Part shown: in pieces, positions 1-4,812 of the stretch | Numbering within the stretch: position 1 is the first letter of the stretch | How the letters are laid out: each line of letters opens with the position of its first letter | Assembly: GCA_003353825.1 (NCBI GenBank) | Contig: PIVW01000239.1 | Coordinates: forward strand, 1 to 8,699 | Origin: Chloroflexota bacterium | GTDB taxonomy: Bacteria; Chloroflexota; Anaerolineae; J102 | Direction of reading: 5' to 3' | Length of the DNA: 8,699 bases | The notes under the pieces: model-generated | The model's database searches: none | The model's input: only the letters and a program-made list of their open reading frames with translations | What the model was told of the DNA's origin: nothing | Program-made: the position numbers and the translations under genes

Positions 1-49
1 AACATAATTATCATGTTTATAATATTTATATTAATCAGGATTGTTTAAT

Positions 50-78
50 TTGGGTATAAATCTAATTTGTTTTATAAT
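50..78 (+). promoter_or_regulatory. possible sigma-70 promoter upstream of cysE
   Basis: A perfect -10 hexamer TATAAT lies at 73-78, and a weak -35 TTGGGT (3 of 6 matches) at 50-55 with 17-base spacing. It would start transcription near 85, about 90 bases before the cysE GTG. The AT-rich background makes chance occurrence likely. Confidence 0.25.
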
Positions 79-122
79 GGATTTGATTCTATCATATGGT
101 TCTGCCTATTCTTATTTTAGTG

Positions 123-158
123 TTTGACAAATACATCTGAAAAATGTCATTTGTTAAA
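123..158. repeat. imperfect inverted repeat just before cysE
   Basis: The arms 123-132 (TTTGACAAAT) and 149-158 (ATTTGTTAAA) pair over 10 positions with one G-U. The inner arms ACAT 133-136 and ATGT 144-147 extend the stem to 14 pairs with a single bulged C and a 7-base loop. It ends 19 bases before the GTG start. It could be an operator or a leader hairpin controlling cysE, or a relic of the AT-rich segment. Function is unknown. Confidence 0.4.
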
Positions 159-177
159 GTCCGAATTAGGTTAGTTA

Positions 178-804
178 GTGTGTTACCCAGGTGTACACGC
201 AGTACTAGCTCATAGAGTGAACCACTTGTTATATGAGATGGGGTTAAAAGTGCTTGGAAGATTAGGATCACAGTTTATGAGAATCATGACAGGTATAGAG
301 ATACATCCTGGAGCAAGCATAGGGAAACGTCTGTTAATAGATCATGGCATGGGTGTGGTCGTGGGGGAAACGGCTGAGTTGGGAGCCTGCGTGACCCTTT
401 ACCACGGTGTTACACTAGGTGGCGTGAGTTGGCGCAAAGAAAAACGTCATCCCACCATCGGCGACCATGTCGTGATCGGCGCCGGCGCCAAAGTGCTCGG
501 TCCCATTACCATTGGCGATAATACACGCATCGGTGCTAACTCGGTCGTGGTCAAAGATGTCCCCGACAATGCGGTGGTTGTAGGCGTTCCCGGCCGCGTA
601 CGCTCGCGCAATGGCGAAAAACTGCGCGATGACCACCACGAAGATTTACAACATAATGCAATCCATGATGTTACCATGGAACACCTGCAGAAAATGGCCA
701 TTCGCATCGACGCGCTCGAACAAGAGATTTTCAGCATCGAAGGTGAATTTGATGTTGAAGAACGGATCTTGGCCAACGGGTATCAGGGACCGTGGGGTAT
801 TTGA
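178..804 (+). CDS. cysE: serine O-acetyltransferase, N-terminally short
   Basis: It makes O-acetylserine from L-serine and acetyl-CoA, the first committed step of cysteine synthesis in the cytoplasm. The 208-residue product opens at the conserved CYPGVHA segment, followed by [11 protein letters not shown] (39-49), then [16 protein letters not shown] with the catalytic Asp55-His56 pair, GVTLGG (77-82), and RHPTIGD with the second catalytic His91. The 35-residue spacing between the two histidines equals that of E. coli (158 and 193). Left-handed beta-helix hexapeptide repeats run to about residue 140, then a charged helical tail. Typical family members have 25-30 more N-terminal residues. In-frame stops at 172-174 and 118-120 block any longer start, and the GTG has only a weak AGG (168-170) as ribosome binding site. 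The first ~60 codons use AGA, ATA, GGA and TTA freely, the later ones hardly at all. The enzyme may work or may be damaged at its oligomerisation end. Confidence 0.88.
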   Translation: MCYPGVHAVLAHRVNHLLYEMGLKVLGRLGSQFMRIMTGIEIHPGASIGKRLLIDHGMGVVVGETAELGACVTLYHGVTLGGVSWRKEKRHPTIGDHVVIGAGAKVLGPITIGDNTRIGANSVVVKDVPDNAVVVGVPGRVRSRNGEKLRDDHHEDLQHNAIHDVTMEHLQKMAIRIDALEQEIFSIEGEFDVEERILANGYQGPWGI

Positions 805-813
805 AGCTACACT

Positions 814-839
814 GTACCGCGACATTCGTGTCGCGGTAC
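814..839 (+). terminator. hairpin with TTCG tetraloop after cysE
   Basis: Perfect 11-bp arms (GTACCGCGACA at 814-824 and its complement at 829-839) enclose a TTCG loop, a very stable RNA tetraloop. It starts 10 bases after the cysE stop. No T-tract follows, so it is more likely an RNA 3'-end protector or the first part of a double terminator than a complete intrinsic terminator. Confidence 0.6.
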
Positions 840-865
840 GACCTCGCCTCTGCCAGAGACCATTG

Positions 866-908
866 ACACCTGCATCCAATGCTTCTATACTGGATGCAGG
901 TGTTCCCT
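866..908 (+). terminator. intrinsic terminator candidate of cysE
   Basis: The 13-bp perfect arms at 866-878 (ACACCTGCATCCA) and 891-903 enclose a 12-base loop, and the T-rich run TTCCCTTT follows directly. Lying in tandem behind the 814-839 hairpin, it is the best candidate for the cysE transcript end. Confidence 0.6.
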
Positions 909-1043
909 TTCATTATTGCCCGCGTCGAGACTTGGGAAATCGCCCATAATGTCCTGATCTTTGAGCTCCCCACACCGTTTAAAGATCAAGATGACTTTTG
1001 ATAGAACCTGTGTTCGCCGGGGTGTGACACAACCTAAGTCCAT

Positions 1044-1625
1044 GAGAGGGTGTTCGGAAATTATTGAGTAGCTATTGACGAATTGGAGAATGAGCCTATA
1101 AGATGAAAGAAACAATTGAAAACAAGGAGAACTGAGTAATGATTATTCTGGCCCCCAAGCTATTCTATCCCACAGACTTGACAAATGGTCAGTGGGAACT
1201 GGTTGCAGATTTGTTCCGGCGTAAACGCGGCCCTGGTCGTCCCACGACAGTGGACCTGCGTCAAGCTGTGAACGCCATCATTTATCTGGTGCGAACCGGC
1301 TGTCAATGGCGAATGATACCGAAACAGTATCCGCCCTGGACGACAGTACGCTACTACTACGACAAATGGACGGATAATGGTACTTGGCAACAATTGAATC
1401 GTCTCTTACGCCAAATGTGTCGAGTTTCTGCGAGCCGTCAAGCTGAACCTAGCCTGGGACTGATCGATAGCCAAAGCGTGAAGACGACCGAGGTAGGCGG
1501 TATCAAAGGCTTTGATGGTGGAAAACTCGTCAAAGGCCGCAAACGTCAGATTTTGACAGATAGTCTGGGAAACCTGCTTGGCGCTACCGTCCACGCTGGC
1601 AATGAATCGGATCAGGAAGGCGGCG
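1044..1625 (+). mobile_element. truncated IS5-family insertion sequence
   Basis: The left end is placed near GAGAGGGTGTTCGG (1044-1057), 95 bases before the transposase start, a normal leader length for IS5-type elements. This is a guess, because no matching right end survives: I found no reverse complement of that string in the window. The element ends at about 1620-1625, where the transposase homology stops and another coding frame takes over. The remnant contains a promoter, a ribosome binding site and 60% of a transposase, so it cannot move by itself. Confidence 0.6.
1075..1102 (+). promoter_or_regulatory. transposase promoter
   Basis: The -35 TTGACG (1075-1080) and -10 TATAAG (1097-1102) are separated by 16 bases, each matching consensus at five positions. 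Transcription would begin near 1109, about 30 bases before the ATG. A good AAGGAG ribosome binding site lies at 1124-1129, nine bases from the ATG. Confidence 0.6.
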
Positions 1626-1741
1626 GCGAAGATGAAGTCAAGAGGTACTGGGCCAGGGGCCATCGCCTTCGACTCGCAGAACCACGCCAACGTCTTGATC
1701 CAGGCCAAGGGCCTTGCGGGGATGGAGGATTATTGGGGTAA
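1139..1741 (+). pseudogene. IS5-family (IS1031/IS427-like) transposase, 3'-truncated
   Basis: This encodes the N-terminal part of a DDE transposase. YPTDLTNGQWELV (10-22) and the GRP-DLRQAVNAIIYL-TGCQWRMIP stretch (33-61) are the IS5 N-terminal domain. PPWTTVRYYYDKW (65-77) follows, then IDSQSVKT with the first catalytic Asp110, and GGKLVKGRKRQILTDSLG (127-144). Homology ends at about residue 161 (nucleotide ~1620). The remaining residues to the stop at 1741 are a wrong-frame reading of the neighbouring gene fragment. A whole transposase has about 260-280 residues, so the second Asp and the Glu of the triad are gone and the protein cannot be active. Start choice is supported by AAGGAG nine bases upstream. 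Confidence 0.85.
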
Positions 1742-2108
1742 AACCCTGGAAAGCGAAGAAGCCGGCTATCGCAGTCTCTTGCAGTCTGATTACTTCAGGA
1801 TCGACATGTATCAATGCCCGTCGAAGGGCTTCCTGATCAGAAACGATCAGGAGTACTATCATGACTATTGCCAACATTGCATGGGTTGGATCAAACCGAT
1901 CATGGAGCGAGCAGGCTTTGTGATCGACCACGAGCACGATCATCGAGGGCAATGCTGGTGGGAGATGCGCCGGCCACCCGGGCAGAGCGAGACGCCTGAA
2001 CTGCCCCCCATCCGTGATGAGCACGATGTGCGCTTGCGCCCGCAGTGGCAGCAGTGGCAGCAGAATGAAACCGACCGTTGGCTGGGCAGCCAGTTTGAAG
2101 ACAAGTGA
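1629..2108 (+). pseudogene. 3' fragment of an unrecognised Cys/His-rich protein gene
   Basis: In a frame different from the transposase, an open frame runs from the IS junction to TGA at 2106-2108. Its composition looks truly coding: GPGAIAFDSQNHANVLIQ, then a charged helix, YFRIDMYQCPSKGFLI, YYHDYCQHCMGWIKPIMERAGF, and VIDHEHDHRGQCWWEMRRP. The CxxC pair, the HEHDH run and a later Cys suggest a metal-binding site. The tail is Gln/Trp-rich and looks disordered. No start codon or ribosome binding site of its own is visible, and the 5' part was lost when the IS and this gene were joined. I do not recognise the family. It sits upstream of a sugar-type regulator and a UroD-family gene, so a link to the same catabolic locus is a guess. 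Confidence 0.6.
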
Positions 2109-2517
2109 TGCCAAAACGGTTGCCCGGCGAGAGCATTACAATACCTAACAGAATCGCTCAATAATTATCACACTAGTTACTGTGACCTTAGCGGTCTCTT
2201 GAACCCTTTGGTGTCTGATATCGGCGTCAGAAAGTGGGAAGTTCGGGGAAAACAGATGATACTGTCGATCAGACTCCTCTAAACGGCATTGGAATCGCCT
2301 GTGCCGGCCGAGCGCACCCAGCACACACCTTATTTCATTCTTTGACAAAATCTCACATATCTGACAAAAAATTTACAGAAGTTCTCAGAGCAAGCGCTCT
2401 TTGAACATGATTAAAGTTCGTGCGTTGAAGTGCAGTCGCTTATTGTGACTTGCTGAAACTTCCTCTTTGTCGTTCCTGTCCTGCCTCCCAGTGCCCCCGG
2501 AATCCGAGGTGGTTGTA
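2109..2517. other. intergenic region before the deoR-type pseudogene
   Basis: No convincing gene on either strand. The right half carries a TTGACA (2342-2347) without a good -10 hexamer, an 8-base direct repeat TGACAAAA at 2343-2350 and 2362-2369, and an imperfect dyad at 2381-2406. These may be the remains of a promoter-operator region. I see nothing interpretable in 2109-2340. Confidence 0.45.
2342..2406. promoter_or_regulatory. possible operator region of the DeoR-type regulator
   Basis: TGACAAAA occurs twice at 19-base spacing (2343 and 2362). Then GTTC-tc-AGAGC (2381-2391) pairs with GCTCT-tt-GAAC (2396-2406) around the loop AAGC, leaving two mismatched positions. DeoR-family proteins commonly bind repeated or dyad sites near their own gene, so an autoregulatory operator is plausible. 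The sequence alone does not prove it. Confidence 0.3.
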
Positions 2518-3320
2518 ATGCTGGCAGAAGAACGCCGGTCGAGAATTCAAGAACTGCTATTCCAGCAAAACACGGTCGTTATCTCTGAATTAGCGCAACT
2601 CTTAGCTATCTCAGAGATGACCATTCGTCGTGATCTGGATGAGTTGGAGGCGCGAGGGGCATGCAAACGCATCCACGGCGGCGCCATGAGTCTGCGCAGT
2701 GTCGAAAATCGAGGTGTGGCCTACCCGGCTTTTTCTGTGCGCGAGCAAGCTCAGGCCATGAGAAGACCGCCATCGCACGGGCGGCAGCGGCACTGGTACA
2801 GCCTGGGGACATGATTGTGATTGATTCGGGCACCACAGCGGCCTATCTGGCTCGGGCTCTGCGAGGGCGAGAGGCAATCACCGTTATCAGTAATTCCATT
2901 CAGGTGTTAGACCATCTCTACGATGTCCCCGGCATTGTCCTGATTTCGCCGGGAGGCATTCTCGCCGTGGAAGATGGAGGGCTTGGCATCGGCGAGTGGA
3001 CATTCGCAGGCCCGCTTGCGGAGGCGGCGCTACGCCGTTTTCATGCCAGCAAAGCCTTCATTACGACATCCGGTATCACACTGGCAGATGGCATCACCAA
3101 TGCAAGTTTGTTTCAAGCAGAGATCAAACGTTTGTTGATCGAGATTGCAGACGAGGTGATCCTCCTCACCGATCACACGTAATTTGGCCACGCCAACGGC
3201 ATTGTGGTGGCCCCGGTTTCAGATTTCCACAAGATCATCACCGACACAGCGGCCCCTGGCGATGATGTCCGTGCTTTGCGCGCTATGGGCATCGATGTGA
3301 TTCTCATGGAACCGGCATAG
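2518..3320 (+). pseudogene. DeoR/GlpR-family transcriptional regulator, frameshift plus nonsense
   Basis: DeoR-type repressors bind DNA through an N-terminal winged helix and sense a sugar phosphate through a C-terminal domain. The ATG at 2518 has a GAGGTGG ribosome binding site at 2505-2511. Residues 1-58 are the classic HTH (LAEERRSRIQELL, ISELAQLLAISEMTIRRDLDEL, CKRIHGGAM). Near 2755-2762 the frame breaks: after REQAQA the product continues as HEKTAIARAAAALVQPGD in the next frame, which fits a one-base deletion. The sensor domain then reads well (IDSGTTAAYLARAL, TVISNSIQVL, SPGGIL, FITTSGITLADGITN) to DHT, where TAA at 3180-3182 replaces what is usually a Lys codon. In-frame homology resumes as FGHANGIVVAPVSDFHKIITD and ends at TAG 3318-3320. 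Two independent lesions mean a pseudogene, not programmed recoding. No slippery heptamer is seen at the shift. Confidence 0.85.
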
Positions 3321-3433
3321 GACGCCTCCACTTTGCACCATCAGAGGGAGACGAACCAACGAAGCAAGATCTCAACCTGATTTACTGAATCGAGTCAGCC
3401 CGATATTCAATATCCTCCCAAATTGGCGCCACC

Positions 3434-4093
3434 ATGAATTCGAAAGAGCGGATACTTATCTCTCTGAATCACGAAGAGCCTGACCGCGTGCCCCTTGACC
3501 TCTGGTTCACATCCGAGATAGAGGATATGCTAGCTCAGGAATTCGGCGGGTTAAGAGGCGATGAACTGAGGGTGGCACTGGGACATGATCTACTGATGAC
3601 GGCCTCTCCCAATATCGGCGCCAGCTATGAAATACCCGATACCGCAGAGGAATACGTTTGTGAATGGGGTGTAGGCTGGAAATGGGTTACAAATGCAAAT
3701 GGTGGTCGTTATACCGAGGCGGTAGCACACCCGCTGGAAGGCGCAAAGGATCTGAGCAACTATACGCTGCCTGATCCCCTTGGTCCGAGCATGCAGGTCA
3801 TCTATGATGAGACCAACGAATTGGTGCAGCGCTATGGTGGAACCCATGCGATATTCGGCAGCCTCTATCAGACGATCTTCGAAGCTGCCTGGCTGCTACG
3901 CGGTCTGGAGAATTTGCTGGTCGATATGGCCATCAACAAGGATTTCGCCCACGAACTCTTCGACCGCTTACTGGTGTACCTGAACGGAATCCGTGCACAT
4001 CAGGAGGTTTTAGCGCTGGGGAAGGGAAAGACTACAAAGCGTCCTCAGGCGCTAACCACGCACCTGAACACAGCCCCTGAGGGGGCTTCGTAG
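3434..4093 (+). pseudogene. uroporphyrinogen decarboxylase-family protein (MtaA/CmuA-like), 3'-truncated
   Basis: The N-terminus SKERILISLNHEEPDRVPLDLWF is the signature opening of UroD-superfamily proteins that act in methyl transfer or in uncharacterised catabolic steps. GASYEIPDTAEEY, EWGVGWKW and AVAHPLEGAKDL-YTLPDP follow the family pattern to about residue 187 (FDRLLVYLNG). The remaining ~30 residues (from IRAHQEV at about 3992) do not look like the family. Normal length is about 340-380 residues, so roughly the second half of the TIM barrel is missing and the product should be non-functional. The start ATG has no Shine-Dalgarno sequence. The gene lies 113 bases after the broken regulator on the same strand, which suggests it was once regulated by it. 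Confidence 0.75.
4006..4087 (+). repeat. structured tail at the truncation of the UroD-like gene
   Basis: GGTT-tt-AGCGC (4006-4016) pairs with GCGCTAACC (4049-4057), with a two-base bulge. Just after it, AGCCCC (4072-4077) pairs with GGGGCT (4082-4087) around a four-base loop. The second hairpin is GC-rich and could weakly stop plus-strand transcription, although only TCGTAGTTTC follows. The structure begins close to where family homology ends, so it may be part of whatever element or recombination truncated the gene. Confidence 0.4.
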
Positions 4094-4153
4094 TTTCAGC
4101 GACGAATTCATTGGTTTCGTGACCCTCACACAACCCACCCCCGCTATCGAATC

Positions 4154-4180
4154 AAAAAAGCCCGGCGCTTTGCGCCGGGC
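4154..4180 (-). terminator. intrinsic terminator of the SWIM gene
   Basis: Perfect 9-bp arms, GCCCGGCGC (4160-4168) and GCGCCGGGC (4172-4180), enclose a three-base loop. Six A residues at 4154-4159 become a U-tract on the minus strand. This is a textbook intrinsic terminator for minus-strand transcription, about 110 bases after the SWIM stop codon. Confidence 0.85.
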
Positions 4181-4184
4181 CGTA

Positions 4185-4266
4185 ACTTAGGAATGAGGGG
4201 TTCTTAATAACCGAAACTTGTACATACCTGTAGGTGTTAAATCTCCGGTTTCATTCAATCCTAAGT
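4185..4266. repeat. 8-bp inverted repeat in the SWIM 3' UTR
   Basis: ACTTAGGA (4185-4192) and TCCTAAGT (4259-4266) are perfect complements flanking 66 bases with no recognisable gene. They could close a 3' UTR structure or mark a small insertion. The match is short and may be chance. Confidence 0.2.
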
Positions 4267-4288
4267 CCTTATCTGGTATTCGCTGGGA

Positions 4289-4561
4289 TTACGCTACTGG
4301 CACAGGTTCGGGCGCTGATTCGGCTTCAACCGCAACCGGCAACATCCCTTCCAGTACCCTTTCCATCGCCATGGTATGGCTACAAACTTCCCGCTGTGAG
4401 AAGAAATCACATGTGCACGACCATTCGCCACCTTCGTATCTGACGGTATGATCTCGGTGATTACCCGTAAAGACGACCGTAAACTGCTCGAAGCGCATAC
4501 GATCTCGTTCTGCTGCGTAGCGTTTCGCCTTCATGATTTTGCTGATCATCGCTGAATCCAT
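4289..4561 (-). CDS. small SWIM zinc-finger protein
   Basis: A 90-residue protein with the SWIM pattern CxC-x8-CxH: Cys49, Cys51, Cys60 and His62 (WSCTCDFFSQREVCSHTMAMERVL). SWIM fingers bind zinc and are linked to DNA or protein binding. The specific job of these stand-alone small versions is not known to me. The N-terminus (ISKIMKAKRYAAERDRMRF) is basic and helical, followed by a beta-rich part (FTVVFTGNHRDHTVRYEGGEW), and the tail is Ala/Glu/Pro-rich. I chose the ATG at 4561-4559 because GGAGG (4571-4567) lies five bases upstream. A GTG at 4567 would overlap that ribosome binding site. It has its own promoter at 4752-4780, a ~185-base leader and a strong terminator, so it is probably transcribed alone although it follows rsmI on the same strand. 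Confidence 0.8.
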   Translation of the reverse strand: MDSAMISKIMKAKRYAAERDRMRFEQFTVVFTGNHRDHTVRYEGGEWSCTCDFFSQREVCSHTMAMERVLEGMLPVAVEAESAPEPVPVA

Positions 4562-4614
4562 AGACACCTCCAGGGGTCAGAATCGGGATGGGACAGACTA
4601 ATGGTTACCTGCAA

Positions 4615-4652
4615 CAAACAAAAACACCCGCGCGCAGGGGTGACGGGTGCAA
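4615..4652 (-). terminator. terminator-like hairpin in the SWIM leader
   Basis: Read on the minus strand, CACCCG pairs with CGGGTG over a 13-base loop (a G-U closes a seventh pair), and TGTTTTTGTTTG follows. A competing 5-bp stem uses the neighbouring CACCC instead. It lies about 100 bases after the transcription start and about 55 bases before the SWIM ATG. Confidence 0.45.
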
Positions 4653-4676
4653 GAGAAGGGTGCAAGAGAAGGGTGC
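4645..4676. repeat. 13-bp tandem repeat, 2.5 copies
   Basis: GGGTGCAAGAGAA stands at 4645-4657 and 4658-4670, with a partial GGGTGC at 4671-4676. On the transcribed minus strand this gives several CACCC blocks, each complementary to the GGGTG of the adjacent hairpin, so copies could pair alternatively. Short identical direct units of this kind also arise by replication slippage. Confidence 0.75.
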
Positions 4677-4751
4677 ATATGTATACTAAGGAATTCATGA
4701 GGGATCGAAACCTGGATCTGCTCACCATGCAAACAGTCCTTAATGTCAATT

Positions 4752-4780
4752 AGTATAACGACGGCCAGGGATCATGTCAA
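4752..4780 (-). promoter_or_regulatory. near-consensus sigma-70 promoter for the SWIM leader
   Basis: On the minus strand, TTGACA (4780-4775) and TATACT (4757-4752) are separated by exactly 17 bases. That is a perfect -35 and a five-of-six -10. Transcription would start near 4745. It sits just downstream of rsmI and reads toward the SWIM gene. It is the strongest promoter match in the window. Confidence 0.8.
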
Positions 4781-4812
4781 ACGAATTTCCACACGTCCAA
4801 CCTACGTTTACC

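Larger units (their letters stand above)
1..177. other. AT-rich non-coding segment upstream of cysE
   Basis: This stretch is far richer in A+T than anything else in the window and carries stops in all forward frames, so I read it as non-coding or decayed. It contains a possible promoter (TTGGGT at 50-55, 17-base spacer, TATAAT at 73-78), but such matches are cheap in AT-rich DNA. It also holds a long imperfect dyad at 123-158. Its composition differs so much from the downstream genes that a different origin, or a contig-edge artefact, is possible. Confidence 0.5.
805..1138. other. intergenic region between cysE and the IS remnant
   Basis: It holds the two cysE hairpins, then about 130 bases (909-1043) in which I see no gene, and from about 1044 the probable left end and promoter of an insertion sequence. 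A 35-codon open frame from ATG 894 to the stop at 999-1001 has no ribosome binding site and overlaps the terminator, so I do not call it. Confidence 0.5.
4562..4812 (-). promoter_or_regulatory. long structured leader or small RNA upstream of the SWIM gene
   Basis: Between the promoter start near 4745 and the SWIM ATG lie about 185 bases. On the minus strand these hold a stem TAAGGA/TCCTTA closing about 45 bases, the tandem GCACCCTTCTCTT repeat, and then CACCCG...CGGGTG followed by TTTTTGTTTG, which looks like a terminator ahead of the gene. The unit could be an attenuated leader, or a free RNA of about 120-130 nt with occasional read-through into the SWIM gene. Confidence 0.45.

Noticed and set aside
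415..776. Minus-strand open frames opposite cysE
   Set aside because: They are antisense shadows of a well-conserved gene, with no ribosome binding site and no recognisable protein features.
955..988. 8-bp inverted repeat TGATCTTT/AAAGATCA between cysE and the IS
   Set aside because: It is short, has a long loop and no T-tract, and is expected by chance in this length of sequence.
894..1001. 35-codon open frame after cysE
   Set aside because: It starts inside the terminator stem, lacks a ribosome binding site and shows no recognisable motif.
1638..2136. Long minus-strand open frames opposite the Cys/His-rich fragment
   Set aside because: The plus-strand reading has the coherent motif pattern; the reverse readings look compositionally random and have no start signals.
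2745..2765. Programmed ribosomal frameshift in the DeoR-type gene
   Set aside because: No slippery heptamer or downstream stimulatory hairpin is apparent, and a separate nonsense codon downstream shows decay.
3425..3440. Eukaryotic-looking GCCACCATG plus GAATTC at the UroD-like start, as if from a cloning vector
   Set aside because: Surrounding sequence is ordinary bacterial coding DNA with no vector features; the match is short and best seen as chance.
4645..4676. Short direct repeats as a CRISPR array
   Set aside because: Units of 13 bp are adjacent with no spacers, and no cas genes lie nearby.
4690..4740. tRNA-like T-arm (minus strand GGTTTCGATCC) in the SWIM leader
   Set aside because: The stem flanking the T-loop does not pair, and no D-arm, anticodon arm or CCA-side acceptor of proper length is present.
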